Under the pieces are notes generated by a model. That model searched no databases. It was not told where the DNA came from and was given only the letters and a program-made list of their open reading frames with translations. From positions 1 through 63,259 of the forward strand of contig NZ_POTW01000031.1 in assembly GCF_003236295.1 (NCBI RefSeq): 63,259 bases of DNA, written 5' to 3'. The stretch comes from Jiangella anatolica. GTDB lineage: Bacteria > Actinomycetota > Actinomycetes > Jiangellales > Jiangellaceae. The translations under genes and the position numbers were made by a program. The stretch's first letter is position 1. Every line of letters begins with the position of its first letter. This document shows positions 15,365-24,334 of the stretch, in pieces.

Positions 15365-18042
15365 TAGCGCGTCACGGCCTCACCGATCGCGTGCTCGACC
15401 TGCGTCAACGCCTCGCCGATCTGGCTCGCGTCGGTGCCGCCGCCCTGGGCGACGTCGTCCTTGCCGCCGCCGCCACCGCCGAGGATCTGCGCGGCGACGC
15501 GGACCAGCGCGCCGGCCTTGACGCCCCACTCGCGCCCGGGCTCGTTGACGGCGATGACGACGCTGGGCCGCCCACTCTCGCCCACGCCGGCGACGATGAC
15601 CACGGCCGGCTTGTCGTTGCCGAGCCGGCCGCGGACGTCCAGCGCCAGCGAGCGCAGCTCGTCGGCGGCCGTGCCCTCCGGCGCGGTGTGCGCCACGAAC
15701 GCGACGCCGTAGACGTCGCGCGCCGACGCCGCCAGCTCGGCCGCCCGCGCGCCGAGCTGCGACGACCGGGCCTTGGCCAGCTCCTTCTCGGCGTCGCGGA
15801 CCTGCGCGACCAGCCGCTCGATCCGCTCCGGCAGCTGGTCGGGCTGCTGCACCTTGAGCAGGTCGACCAGCTGGTTGACCAGCGTCCGCTCCTTCGCCAG
15901 GTGCCGGAAGCCCTCGATGCCGACGAACGCCTCGACCCGGCGGGTGCCGGCGCCGACCGAGCTCTCCCCCGTCAGCGTGACCAGGCCGACCTGCGAGGAG
16001 TGGTGCACGTGCGTGCCACCGCACAGCTCGCGCGACCACGCGCCGCCCATCTCGACGACGCGCACCTCCTCGTCGTACGTCTCGCCGAACAGCGCCAGCG
16101 CGCCGAGCTCGCGGGCGCGCTCCAGCGGCATGTACGTGGCCGACACGGGGTGGTCGCGGCGGATCGCGAGGTTCGCGACCTCCTCGACCTCGCTGCGGGT
16201 CGGCCCACCGAGCGCCTGCCCCCAGGCGAAGTCCAGGCGCAGGTAGCCGGGCTTGTTGTAGGAGCCGCTCTGCAGCGCCTGCGGGCCGAGCACCTGGCGC
16301 AGCGCCGCGTGCACGATGTGGGTGCCGGAGTGCGCCTGGCAGGCGCCGACGCGCCACTCCTGGTCGACCTTGGCGTGGACGTCCTGGCCGCTGATGACCT
16401 CGCCCTTGAGCACCTTGACCTGGTGCACGATCAGGCCCTTGACCGGACGCTGGACGTCGAGGACCTCCAGCTCGAACCCGTCGCCGGTGATGACGCCGGC
16501 GTCGCTGTCCTGGCCGCCGGACTCGGCGTAGAACGGCGTGCGGTCCAGCACGACCTCGAGCGTCTCGCCCTCGCTGGCGCCCGGCACCGCGACGCCGTCG
16601 AGCAGCAGGCCACGGACCCGGCTGTCGGTTTCGAGCTCGTCGTAGCCGGTGAACGGGGTCGGTCCGGCGTCGCGCAGCTGCCGGTACGCGCTGGTGTCGG
16701 CGCCGCCGGTCTTCTTCGCCTTCGCGTCGGCCCTGGCCCGCTCGCGCTGCTCGGTCATCAGCCGGCGGAAGTGCCCCTCGTCGACCTTCAGGCCCTGCTC
16801 CGAGGCCATCTCCAGCGTCAGGTCGATCGGGAAGCCGTAGGTGTCGTGCAGCTTGAACGCGGTGTCGCCGGGCAGCGCGAACTCACCGGCCCGCTTGGCC
16901 TCGTCGGCCGCGAGGTCGAAGATCTGCGTGCCGGTCTGCAGGGTGCGGCGGAACGCCTCCTCCTCGGCGTATGCGACGGAGGAGATGCGGGTGAAGTCGG
17001 CCTCCAGCTCCGGGTAGGCCGCCTTCATGCAGTCCTTCGAGACCGGCAGCAGCTCCGGGATCGACGGGTCCTCGACGCCGAGCAGCCGCATCGCCCGGAC
17101 GCTGCGGCGCAGCAGCCGGCGCAGCACGTAGCCGCGGCCCTCGTTGGACGGGGTGACGCCGTCGCCGATCAGCATCAGCGAGCTGCGGACGTGGTCGGCG
17201 ACCACCCGCATGCGCACGTCGTCCTCGTGGTTGGCGCCGTACCGCTTGCCGGACAGGTCGGCCGCCCGCTGCAGCGTCGGGCGGACCTGGTCGATCTCGT
17301 ACAGGTTGTCGACGCCCTGCAGCAGGTACGCGACGCGCTCCAGGCCCATGCCGGTGTCGATGTTCTTCGACGGCAGGTCGCCGACGACGGTGAAGTCGTC
17401 CTTCGCCTTGACGTCGGTGATCTGCTCCTGCATGAAGACCAGGTTCCAGATCTCCAGGAACCGGTCCTCGTCGACGACCGGGCCGCCGTCGGGCCCGTGC
17501 TGCGAGCCGCGGTCGACGTAGATCTCGCTGCAGGGGCCACCCGGGCCGGGCTGGCCGGTGTGCCAGTAGTTGTCGAGCAGGCCGCGGCGCTGGATCCGCT
17601 CGTCGGGCAGGCCGGCGACCTTCTTCCAGAGCTCGGCGGCCTCGTCGTCGTCGTGGAAGACGGTGACCCAGATCTTGTCCGCGTCGAAGCCGTAGCCGCC
17701 GTCGTCGCGGGACTTCGTGATGAGGTCCCAGGCGAAGCCGATGGCCCCTTCCTTGAAGTAGTCGCCGAAGGAGAAGTTGCCGTTCATCTGGAAGAACGTG
17801 CCGTGCCGGGTGGTCTTGCCGACCTCGTCGATGTCGCCGGTCCGGATGCACTTCTGCACGCTGGTGGCCCGCGGCCACGGCGGCGTCTGCTGCCCCGTCA
17901 GGTACGGGATGAACGGCACCATGCCCGCCACCGTGAACAGCAGCGACGGGTCGGGAGAGATCAGCGAGGCGCTGGGGACGACGGCGTGGCCGTTCTTCTC
18001 GAAGTGCTCGAGGAACCGGCGCCGGATCTCGGCGGTCTCCAT
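15364..18042 (-). CDS. alaS: Alanine-tRNA ligase
   Basis: 892 residues, full length. The class II catalytic core opens with METAEIRRRFLEHFEKNGH. The editing domain carries the zinc ligands HSGTHIVH (HxxxH) and CGGTH (CxxxH). A C-Ala domain follows, with the DHHA1 part GGGGGGKDD. Charges tRNA-Ala in the cytoplasm. It starts two bases after the upstream hypothetical gene's stop and touches ruvX by one base, so it belongs to the operon beginning at the DUF948 gene. Confidence 0.97.
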   Translation of the reverse strand: METAEIRRRFLEHFEKNGHAVVPSASLISPDPSLLFTVAGMVPFIPYLTGQQTPPWPRATSVQKCIRTGDIDEVGKTTRHGTFFQMNGNFSFGDYFKEGAIGFAWDLITKSRDDGGYGFDADKIWVTVFHDDDEAAELWKKVAGLPDERIQRRGLLDNYWHTGQPGPGGPCSEIYVDRGSQHGPDGGPVVDEDRFLEIWNLVFMQEQITDVKAKDDFTVVGDLPSKNIDTGMGLERVAYLLQGVDNLYEIDQVRPTLQRAADLSGKRYGANHEDDVRMRVVADHVRSSLMLIGDGVTPSNEGRGYVLRRLLRRSVRAMRLLGVEDPSIPELLPVSKDCMKAAYPELEADFTRISSVAYAEEEAFRRTLQTGTQIFDLAADEAKRAGEFALPGDTAFKLHDTYGFPIDLTLEMASEQGLKVDEGHFRRLMTEQRERARADAKAKKTGGADTSAYRQLRDAGPTPFTGYDELETDSRVRGLLLDGVAVPGASEGETLEVVLDRTPFYAESGGQDSDAGVITGDGFELEVLDVQRPVKGLIVHQVKVLKGEVISGQDVHAKVDQEWRVGACQAHSGTHIVHAALRQVLGPQALQSGSYNKPGYLRLDFAWGQALGGPTRSEVEEVANLAIRRDHPVSATYMPLERARELGALALFGETYDEEVRVVEMGGAWSRELCGGTHVHHSSQVGLVTLTGESSVGAGTRRVEAFVGIEGFRHLAKERTLVNQLVDLLKVQQPDQLPERIERLVAQVRDAEKELAKARSSQLGARAAELAASARDVYGVAFVAHTAPEGTAADELRSLALDVRGRLGNDKPAVVIVAGVGESGRPSVVIAVNEPGREWGVKAGALVRVAAQILGGGGGGKDDVAQGGGTDASQIGEALTQVEHAIGEAVTR

Positions 18043-18044
18043 GG

Positions 18045-18353
18045 TCAGAACGTGCCTCTCGAGTGCGGGTTGAACAGGTCGTCGACGGCGTCGAGATCGG
18101 GCTGGGCGCGCTGGGCGCCGCTGCCGTCGGGTGCGATGCCCAGGGCGTAGCGCAGCTCGGCGTCGCGCTCGGCCATGCCGGCGCGGACCTCGTCGGTGAA
18201 CTCGCGGACGGCGTCGCCGACGCTGCGCAGTCCGCCGGCGACGCGGTCGGCCGCGCCCTCCGGCGTCAGGCTCTCCGCCGCCTTCGTCAGCTTGCGGACC
18301 ACGAGCACGCCGGCGGTCGCGCCGAGCGCGATCCAGAACAGCTTGCCCATCAT
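18045..18353 (-). CDS. Small membrane-anchored protein of the actinobacterial alaS operon (DUF6167-like)
   Basis: 102 residues. One N-terminal membrane helix (LFWIALGATAGVLVV) is followed by an amphipathic charged region (RDAELRYALG). The sequence matches the DUF6167-type proteins that sit between DUF948 genes and alaS in actinomycetes; no function is known to me. Two adjacent ATG codons exist. ATG 18353 overlaps the DUF948 stop as ATGA and is preferred. The gap to alaS is two bases. Confidence 0.82.
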   Translation of the reverse strand: MMGKLFWIALGATAGVLVVRKLTKAAESLTPEGAADRVAGGLRSVGDAVREFTDEVRAGMAERDAELRYALGIAPDGSGAQRAQPDLDAVDDLFNPHSRGTF

Positions 18354-18751
18354 CGGCTCCCGAACCGCCGGCGCCGGCCGCCCGCGGCGCCGTCGCGGCG
18401 GGCGGCGATGGCCCGGCGGACGCCGTAGGTGAACGCCGCCGTGCGCACCAGCGGGCCGCCCAGCGTCGCCGCGAACAGCGACGACATGGCGGCCACGTTG
18501 GTGGTGACGGCCTGCGCGTTCGACGTGATCGCGTCGATCCGCTGCAGCTGGGCGTTGGTCGACGCCAGCAGCTGGTTGGTCTCGTCGACCGTGACCGCGG
18601 TCTTCGCGACGTGCTCCTGGCGCAGATCGCGTACGACGAGCGTGAACTCGTCGACGGTGCGGCCCAGCTTGAGTATCGGCACGGCGAGGAAGCCGACCAG
18701 CGCCACCAGGGCGGCGGCGGCCAGCAACCCGGCGATCTCGCCTACGGACAT
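18350..18751 (-). CDS. DUF948 domain membrane protein
   Basis: 133 residues with an N-terminal membrane helix (GEIAGLLAAAALVALVGFLAVP) and then a helical, coiled-coil-prone segment (about 30-95) typical of DUF948. The C-terminus is basic. It is first in the leftward alaS operon. In this family's usual setting it is always beside alaS, but no biochemical role is known. The promoter should lie between 18752 and 18866. Confidence 0.85.
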   Translation of the reverse strand: MSVGEIAGLLAAAALVALVGFLAVPILKLGRTVDEFTLVVRDLRQEHVAKTAVTVDETNQLLASTNAQLQRIDAITSNAQAVTTNVAAMSSLFAATLGGPLVRTAAFTYGVRRAIAARRDGAAGGRRRRFGSR

Positions 18752-18798
18752 GGGTGGAGCTGCCTCTCTTCGGAAGGTCGTCTCAAGCGTCTGACCCT

Positions 18799-18823
18799 AC
18801 CGCGCCGGATCACCCCGCGCGGT
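18799..18823 (-). terminator. Possible terminator after the YdeI gene
   Basis: ACCGCGC (18799-18805) and its complement GCGCGGT (18817-18823) form a 7-bp GC stem around an 11-base loop, in the 115-base gap downstream of the YdeI stop and upstream of the DUF948 start. There is no T-tract. The call rests on position and symmetry only. Confidence 0.3.
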
Positions 18824-18866
18824 CACGACCAGGAGACGGCTGCTGCCCTGAGTCCACCCATGTCAT

Positions 18867-19421
18867 TCAGGGTAGGCGACCGGGCCGCAGCCCGGCCAAC
18901 GCCTTTCGCAGTGCCTTCTCGCGGGCCGCCGGGGTGCGCGACTTCATCAGCGCAAGCAGGATCGTGTACCGCGCGGTCTTCGTCAGCGCGTCGAAGGCGG
19001 CCCGTGCCTCTGGGTCGGCGTCGAGAGCCGCTGCGAGGTCCTCGGGGACGGTGGCCGTGGCCTGGGAGGCGTAGGCGGCGGCCCAGCGGCCGTCCGCCCT
19101 GGCGGCCTCGACCTGGGCCAGGCCGCCGGGGCGCATGCGGCCGGCCGCCGTCAGCTCCTCCACCAATGCGACGTTCACCGCGGACCACGAGCTGCCCTTG
19201 CGCCGCGGCGAGTAGCGCTGCAGGAAGTGCGTGTCGTCGCCGCGGCGGCGGACGCCGTCGATCCAGCCGTGGCAGAGCGCGACCTCCAGGGCCTCGCGGA
19301 TCGTCAGGCCGGGGCTGCCCTTCCGGGCGATCCGCAGGACGACGCCGTCGCTGGTGTCGTGGTGCGCGGCCAGCCAGGAGTCCCAGCCGGCCGCGTCCAC
19401 GAACGTGAGCGGTTCGCTCAT
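18867..19421 (-). CDS. YdeI/OmpD-associated family protein
   Basis: 184 residues with the family pattern: FVDAAGWDSWLAAHHDTSDGVVLRIARKGS, then IREALEVALCHGWIDGVRRR, then the RYSPRRKGSSWSAVN block and a C-terminal YdeI segment ending KTARYTILLALMKSRTPAAREKALRKALAGL. Family members are linked to cationic peptide tolerance in Bacillus (YdeI), but no mechanism is settled. ATG 19421 overlaps the VOC stop as ATGA, so the two are coupled. Confidence 0.85.
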   Translation of the reverse strand: MSEPLTFVDAAGWDSWLAAHHDTSDGVVLRIARKGSPGLTIREALEVALCHGWIDGVRRRGDDTHFLQRYSPRRKGSSWSAVNVALVEELTAAGRMRPGGLAQVEAARADGRWAAAYASQATATVPEDLAAALDADPEARAAFDALTKTARYTILLALMKSRTPAAREKALRKALAGLRPGRLP

Positions 19422-19855
19422 GCCCCCGTCCCGTCCGCCAGCGCCTTCCAGTGCGGGTTGTACATGAGGCCGAGCAGGTTCCCGAACGGGTCGACGACGG
19501 AGGCGTTGGCGAAGCCCGCGGTGCGGTCGGTCCGCGGCTGGTGGACGGTCGCGCCCTGCTCGACCAGCTTCGCCAGCGTGCCGTCGAGGTCGTCGACGTG
19601 CCAGTTCATGATGGCGCCGCCGGGGGTCTGCGGCGTCGTCGGGTCGGCCGGCGACCGCCAGGCGCCGTTGATGATGCCGAACTCGTCCTGGTGGTCGCCG
19701 ATGCGCCACTCGTAGTAGCCGACCGTCCCCGACGCCGGGTCGACGGCCTCGAAGTACGGCTCCACGCCGAGCACGCCGGTGTACCAGGCGCGGGCGGCGG
19801 CCATGTCGTCGGCGTAGAAGTTCAGAGTGCAGAAGCCGCGCAGTTCGACGCTCAT
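19418..19855 (-). CDS. VOC (glyoxalase/bleomycin resistance) family protein
   Basis: 145 residues forming two beta-alpha-beta-beta-beta modules: MSVELRGFCTLNFYADDMAAARAWYTGVLGVEP at the N-terminus and GNLLGLMYNPHW near the C-terminus. The metal-binding pattern of true glyoxalase I is not clear, so a ligand-binding or lyase role is open. First gene of a two-gene unit with YdeI. It is divergent from the WYL regulator, which may control it. Confidence 0.85.
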   Translation of the reverse strand: MSVELRGFCTLNFYADDMAAARAWYTGVLGVEPYFEAVDPASGTVGYYEWRIGDHQDEFGIINGAWRSPADPTTPQTPGGAIMNWHVDDLDGTLAKLVEQGATVHQPRTDRTAGFANASVVDPFGNLLGLMYNPHWKALADGTGA

Positions 19856-19914
19856 CGATCTCTCCCTTGTGTCTTTCGATTCTTGCTGGTGAGAACGACA
19901 CTACGGACGGTTGT

Positions 19915-19929
19915 GGAACGTACGGTTCC
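19915..19929. promoter_or_regulatory. Inverted repeat GGAAC-N5-GTTCC in the VOC/WYL divergent gap
   Basis: GGAACGTACGGTTCC lies 25 bases before the WYL start and 60 bases before the VOC start. A dyad placed between a regulator and a divergent target is a plausible operator, perhaps autoregulatory. Only one copy was seen. Confidence 0.35.
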
Positions 19930-19953
19930 TCAATTCGTGCGAGACTCGCATTC

Positions 19954-20907
19954 ATGTTGGATACGTCGGTACGACTGCTGCGGCTGCTGTCGTTGCTGCA
20001 GGTCAGACGGGAGTGGTCGGGCGCTGAGCTGGCGTCGCGGCTGGAGGTGACGACGCGGACGGTCCGCAACGACATCGAGCGGCTGCGGATCATGGGCTAC
20101 GAGGTCGAGTCGTTCACCGGCCCGGCCGGCGGCTACCGGCTCGGCGCCGGGTCCTCGCTGCCGCCGCTGCTCCTGGACGACGACGAGGCGGTCGCGGTGG
20201 CGCTGGGGTTGCGTGCGGCCGCGGCGGGCTCGATCACGGGGATCGAGGAGACGTCGCTGCGGGCGCTGGCCAAGCTGGAGCGGACGCTGCCGTCGCGGCT
20301 GCGGCATCGCATCGACGCCCTTCGATCCGCGACGGCGTCCGCGCCCGGTGTGGGCGGGCGGGTGGATGCCGGCGTGCTGACGGCGGTCGCGGCGGCGGTG
20401 CACGGGCACGAGCAGCTGCGGTTCGACTACGTGGGCCACGACGGCTCGTCGTCGGCACGGCGGACCGAGCCGCATCAGCTCGTGTACACGGGCCGGCGCT
20501 GGTACCTGCTGGCCTGGGACCTCGACCGGGACGACTGGCGCACGTTCCGGGCCGACCGGCTGCGTCCGAAGATCCCGACCGGCCCCCGGTTCGCCCCGCG
20601 CCCTCCACCCGGCGGCGACGCGGTGGCGCACGTGCTGCGCGGCGTCGGGTCGCAGGCCTACCGGGAGCAGGCCCGGGTCCGGCTGTCCGCGCCGATCGAC
20701 GTGGTCCGCGACAAGATCACCGCGATGGGCGGGCTGGTGACCGAACTGGACGACGGCAGCTGCCTCCTGCAGACCGGCGGCGACTCGTGGCACGACCTCG
20801 CCGGGTATCTCGGCAGCCTGGGGGTGCCGTTCGAGGTGCTGGACCCGCCGGAGCTGCGGGACCACCTGCGGTCGCTGGCGCAGCGCTACCTCGCCGCCGC
20901 CGGCTGA
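19954..20907 (+). CDS. WYL domain transcriptional regulator (HTH_11 plus WYL)
   Basis: 317 residues from ATG 19954 (MLDTSVRLLRLLSLLQ). The N-terminal winged helix-turn-helix is LASRLEVTTRTVRNDIERLRIMGYEVES (about 27-55). A PSPPLL-type linker and a WYL domain (about 145-230, QLVYTGRRWYLLAWDLDRDDWRTFRADRL) follow, then a WCX C-terminal domain. It binds DNA as a homodimer; WYL domains sense ligands or nucleic acids. Likely targets are the divergent VOC-YdeI genes. Its 3' end overlaps the convergent peptidase gene by 22 bases. Confidence 0.9.
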   Translation: MLDTSVRLLRLLSLLQVRREWSGAELASRLEVTTRTVRNDIERLRIMGYEVESFTGPAGGYRLGAGSSLPPLLLDDDEAVAVALGLRAAAAGSITGIEETSLRALAKLERTLPSRLRHRIDALRSATASAPGVGGRVDAGVLTAVAAAVHGHEQLRFDYVGHDGSSSARRTEPHQLVYTGRRWYLLAWDLDRDDWRTFRADRLRPKIPTGPRFAPRPPPGGDAVAHVLRGVGSQAYREQARVRLSAPIDVVRDKITAMGGLVTELDDGSCLLQTGGDSWHDLAGYLGSLGVPFEVLDPPELRDHLRSLAQRYLAAAG

Positions 20908-21578
20908 CCACCCCTGCTGATCAGGACTCCGCGGCCGGCGTGAAATCGATCGAACACGGACAACGGAAGCGATGCGGAGTCCGAGTTGTGGGAGTAGCCC
21001 GACGGATTGTGGAACCGCACCACGTCGTCGTCGACCGCATAGACCAGGACGAGATGTCCTCCCCGCTGCGGATCACGGGTGTCCGGGTCGCGGATCTCAG
21101 CGGACACCGAGGCGATCAGCACCTGCCCGGGCCGCACCTCGCGAGCCGACAGCCGGATCGGCGTGCGCTCGACCAGCTGACAGCCGAACCCGAACTGTGA
21201 GCCGATCCAGGCCATGAACGGCCGGTAGAGCAGTCCTTGGACCCGTCCCGACGGCTCCACCACGTAGCAGCCCCACTCGAGGGCCTGCGCCAGAAGCTCC
21301 CGCATCGGCAGCCGGACGTCGGTCCAGCCGTGCAGCAGCGACTGCAGGCACGCCAGACCGCAGACCCTGCGGGACCAGAACAGGTACTCCTCCCGCGAGA
21401 GGTAGCCGTCGCGGGCCCAGTCGTCGAGGCTGGTTGGATCGGTGTGCGGCGGCGTGACCTCCAGCCCCGACGGAGCCGTGCGACGCATGACGACCTCGTC
21501 GTTCAGTTCCAGGCGCCCCCACTGCGAGACGCAGCGAAGGCGTCCGTTGTCCGATGGCAGAGTCGAGGCGGAAGCCAT
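20886..21578 (-). CDS. C39-like cysteine peptidase family protein of the glycopeptide resistance island
   Basis: 230 residues from ATG 21578 (MASASTL). The papain-like C39 triad is visible: Cys in VCGLACLQSLLHG, His in GGHLVLVYAVDDD, and Asn/Asp in RFHNPSGYS. There is no signal peptide or membrane segment, so it should act in the cytoplasm unless the start is wrong. C39-like proteins (YvpB type) cleave peptides or cross-links. Next to FemX, MurF, MurG and VanHAX, its substrate may be a peptidoglycan precursor or branch peptide, but that is inference. It is divergent from femX with a box-bearing 87-base gap. Confidence 0.72.
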   Translation of the reverse strand: MASASTLPSDNGRLRCVSQWGRLELNDEVVMRRTAPSGLEVTPPHTDPTSLDDWARDGYLSREEYLFWSRRVCGLACLQSLLHGWTDVRLPMRELLAQALEWGCYVVEPSGRVQGLLYRPFMAWIGSQFGFGCQLVERTPIRLSAREVRPGQVLIASVSAEIRDPDTRDPQRGGHLVLVYAVDDDVVRFHNPSGYSHNSDSASLPLSVFDRFHAGRGVLISRGGQPAAAR

Positions 21579-21611
21579 GCGCCGAGTCCAGACCGTACGG
21601 CGTTGCCAGCG

Positions 21612-21644
21612 CGTATGGGTTTCTGGATACGCGGACGATATACA
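21612..21644 (+). promoter_or_regulatory. Van-type box 1 and -10 before the FemX-like gene
   Basis: CGTATGGGTTTCTGGATACG (21612-21631) is a CGTAT-N10-ATACG dyad with an inner GGTTT. Eight bases past its end begins TATACA (21639-21644), a -10 hexamer; the -35 position falls inside the box. That is the geometry of an activator replacing the -35 contact. The same arrangement recurs at boxes 2 and 3. The FemX-like ATG is 22 bases after the -10. Confidence 0.65.
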
Positions 21645-21665
21645 GCGCGGCGTTGACTGGGCCGC

Positions 21666-22805
21666 ATGTCGCGCGTGAGTCTCGCAGTCAGGCCGATCGG
21701 GGCCGCCGAGCACCTGGCGTTCCTGCGGGCGCAGCGGTCGGTCAACTTCCTGCAGACCCCGGCCTGGGGCCGCGTCAAGACCGAGTGGCGCAGCGAGTCC
21801 CTCGGCTGGTACGACGGCGGGCGGCTGGTCGGCGCCGGGCTCGTCCTGCACCGCGCCGTGCCGCGGCTCGAGCGCTACACGCTGGCCTACCTGCCCTGGG
21901 GTCCGGTCATCGACTGGACCGGCGAGATCGGCGCGTGGCTCGACCCACTGGCGGCGTATCTCGAGGCACACGGGGCGTTCGCGATCAGGCTCGCCCCACC
22001 GGTGCGCACCAACAGCTGGACCGCCGCCCAGGTCAAGGAGGGCGTCGCCGACCCGGACAGCACGCGGCTCACCCAGCTGCCCGGCCGGGCCGACCCGGTC
22101 GGCGCCCGCGTGACCAGCCGGCTCGAGGACGCCGGCTGGCTGCCGCGGAGCCCGGAGGACGGCTTCGGGGCCGGGCAGCCGCAGTTCACGTTCGAGCTCC
22201 CGCTGACCGGGCAGACCGAGGACGACCTGCTCAGGGGCATGAACCAACTGTGGCGCCGCAACATCCGGAAGGCGGCCAAGGAGGGCGTCGAGGTCACGGT
22301 CGGCGCGGACCTGAAGGCGTTCCACGACCTCTACGTCCACACCGCCGAGCGCGACCGCTTCACCCCGCGGCCACTGCGCTACTTCGAGACCATGGTCGCC
22401 GCGATGAGCGCCGAGGATCCCGAGCGGATCAGGCTCTACCTGGCGCACCATCGGGGCGACCTGGTCGCCGCCGCCATCCTGGTCCGCGTCGGCGCTCACG
22501 CGTGGTACGCCTACGGCGCGTCCTCCACCGAGAAGCGCGAGGTGCGCGGTTCCAACGCCTGCCAGTGGGCGATGATCCGCGACGCGCTGGCCGCCGGCTG
22601 CGACGTCTATGACCTGCGCGGCATCACGCCCACCCTCGACGTGGACGACCCGCACGTCGGGCTGGTCCAGTTCAAGGTCGGCGTCGGCGGCCAGGCGGTG
22701 CGCTACGCCGGCGAGTGGGACCTGCCGCTGCGGCCGATGGTCTATCGGGCCTTCGACCTCTACCTGAGGCGCCGCGGGTCGAGGCGGCGCCGCGCCCGCG
22801 CCTAG
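21666..22805 (+). CDS. FemABX (VanK-like) peptidyltransferase
   Basis: 379 residues of the Fem family, which transfer amino acids from aminoacyl-tRNA to the side chain of a peptidoglycan precursor. There is a doubled GNAT-like fold ([12 protein letters not shown] near the start; [21 protein letters not shown] in the second half) with an inserted basic helical segment ([20 protein letters not shown]). In Streptomyces coelicolor, VanK of this family is needed because ordinary FemX does not accept D-Lac-ended precursors. Its position beside vanHAX and its shared promoter box suggest the same job here. It overlaps the convergent murF gene by four bases. Confidence 0.85.
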   Translation: MSRVSLAVRPIGAAEHLAFLRAQRSVNFLQTPAWGRVKTEWRSESLGWYDGGRLVGAGLVLHRAVPRLERYTLAYLPWGPVIDWTGEIGAWLDPLAAYLEAHGAFAIRLAPPVRTNSWTAAQVKEGVADPDSTRLTQLPGRADPVGARVTSRLEDAGWLPRSPEDGFGAGQPQFTFELPLTGQTEDDLLRGMNQLWRRNIRKAAKEGVEVTVGADLKAFHDLYVHTAERDRFTPRPLRYFETMVAAMSAEDPERIRLYLAHHRGDLVAAAILVRVGAHAWYAYGASSTEKREVRGSNACQWAMIRDALAAGCDVYDLRGITPTLDVDDPHVGLVQFKVGVGGQAVRYAGEWDLPLRPMVYRAFDLYLRRRGSRRRRARA

Positions 22806-24145
22806 TCCAGCGCGGCGGCGACCTCGTCGAGGCGAGCACCGCGAGAGGCCTTGACGAGCACCACGTCGCCGGCGGCGAGCCGGCCGCGCAGCCAGTCGAC
22901 TGCCGCGTCGTTGTCGGCCAGCGCCACCGCCCGCTCTCCAGCGCCGTCGGCGATCGGCCGGGCGGCCTCGCCGACCACGACCACCACGTCGGCGCGCGAG
23001 GCCGCATACTCGCCGACGGCGCGGTGCTCGGCGTCGCTGTCGTCGCCGAGCTCGAGCATCGCACCGAGGACGGCGATGCGGCGCCTGCCTTCGATCGCGG
23101 CCAACGCGTCCAGCCCGGCCAGGGTCGACTCGCGATGGGCGTTGTAGGAGTCGTTGAGCAGCGTCGCACCGCCGGTGAGCGTCCGCAGCTCCAGACGCCA
23201 CTTCGACAGCGAGGCGGTGGCCAGCGCCTGCGCCGCCGCGTCGAGAGCGACGCCGGCCGCCAGCCCCGCGGCCGTGGCGGCCGACGCGTTGAGCGCCTGG
23301 TGGGCGCCCAGGAGCGGCAGCGCGACGCGAGCCGAGGCGTCGGCGGTCCGCAGCAGGAAGGACGGCCGGGCGAGCCGGTCCAGCGCGAGGTCGAGCACGC
23401 GCACGTCGGCGTGCTCGGCCAGGCCGAAGGTGCGCACCGGGCCCTCGGTGAGCGCGCGCATCGCGACCACCCGGGGATCGTCGGCGTTGAGGACGGCGGT
23501 GCCGCCGGGTGCCAGCCCCTGCACCAGTTCTCCCTTGGCCTTCGCGATGGCCGCGCGCGACCCGAACTTGCCGAGGTGGGCCCGGCCGACGTTGAGGACG
23601 ACGGCGATGTCGGGCGCGGCCAGGCCGGCGAGCGCGGCGATGTGGCCGACGTGGCGCGCCCCCATCTCGATGACGAGGAACCGCGTGGCCGCGTCGGCGC
23701 GCAGCATGGTGAGCGGCACGCCGAGCTCGTTGTTGAGCGAGCCGGCCGTGGCGATCGTCGGCGCCGCGCTCGACAACACCGCCGCCAGCAGGTCCTTGGT
23801 GCTGGTCTTGCCCTGGGAACCGGTCACGCCGACGACGGTCAGCCGATCGCGCAGCCGGGCCACGACCTGGGCGGCCAGCACCTGCAGCGCGGCCTGGACG
23901 TCGTCGACGACGACGGTCGGCAGTGTCGTGGGCCGCGAGCCGAGAACCGCCACGGCGCCGGCCCGGCCGGCCTGGCCCGCATAGTCGTGGCCGTCGACGT
24001 GCTCGCCGGCGATGGCGACGAAGAGGCCGCCTGGTTCGGCCTGCCGGCCGTCCAGCACGGCCGGCGCGGTCACCGTCACGGTGCGGTCCCCCACGACCGT
24101 CCCGCCGACGGCCGCGGCGATCTCGCCGAGGCTGAGCGCGATCAT
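22802..24145 (-). CDS. murF: MurF paralogue (UDP-MurNAc-tripeptide:D-Ala-D-X ligase)
   Basis: 447 residues. Complete Mur ligase: the N-terminal MurF domain ([15 protein letters not shown]), the ATP loop [13 protein letters not shown] (about 121-133), [10 protein letters not shown] with the divalent-metal His region, NADDPRV, and the C-terminal domain ([18 protein letters not shown], typical MurF). MurF adds the D-Ala-D-Ala dipeptide to UDP-MurNAc-tripeptide. Because it is divergent from vanH and shares a box, it is probably the island's own ligase for D-Ala-D-Lac. A normal murF would be expected in a dcw cluster elsewhere; that cannot be checked here. Confidence 0.9.
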   Translation of the reverse strand: MIALSLGEIAAAVGGTVVGDRTVTVTAPAVLDGRQAEPGGLFVAIAGEHVDGHDYAGQAGRAGAVAVLGSRPTTLPTVVVDDVQAALQVLAAQVVARLRDRLTVVGVTGSQGKTSTKDLLAAVLSSAAPTIATAGSLNNELGVPLTMLRADAATRFLVIEMGARHVGHIAALAGLAAPDIAVVLNVGRAHLGKFGSRAAIAKAKGELVQGLAPGGTAVLNADDPRVVAMRALTEGPVRTFGLAEHADVRVLDLALDRLARPSFLLRTADASARVALPLLGAHQALNASAATAAGLAAGVALDAAAQALATASLSKWRLELRTLTGGATLLNDSYNAHRESTLAGLDALAAIEGRRRIAVLGAMLELGDDSDAEHRAVGEYAASRADVVVVVGEAARPIADGAGERAVALADNDAAVDWLRGRLAAGDVVLVKASRGARLDEVAAALD

Positions 24146-24225
24146 GCGCTGACGTCGTGGAGGCCGGCGGGAGCAAGGTCGCTGCGATTCATGACGTCAC
24201 TGAAACCGGCGCGACGTTGCCGGCA

Positions 24226-24258
24226 CGTATGCGGTTTTGGATACGGCGACGATATATT
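24226..24258 (+). promoter_or_regulatory. Van-type box 2 and -10 before vanH
   Basis: CGTATGCGGTTTTGGATACG (24226-24245) matches box 1 in both arms and the GGTTT core. TATATT (24253-24258) begins exactly eight bases past the box end, as at box 1. It reads toward vanH, whose ATG is 77 bases past the -10, leaving an untranslated leader that also contains box 3. Confidence 0.65.
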
Positions 24259-24268
24259 ACCCGCCGGT

Positions 24269-24301
24269 AGCATATCGCGGACGTATCTGAAACCACATAC
24301 G
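24269..24301 (-). promoter_or_regulatory. Van-type box 3 and -10 before murF paralogue
   Basis: On the minus strand CGTATGTGGTTTCAGATACG (24301 down to 24282) repeats the box. TATGCT (24274 down to 24269) starts eight bases beyond its end, the same spacing as boxes 1 and 2. Boxes 2 and 3 face each other, so the vanH and murF promoters overlap head to head and each transcript crosses the other box. Confidence 0.62.
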
Positions 24302-24334
24302 TGACGGCAACACCGCGTTGCCTTGACTGACGGC

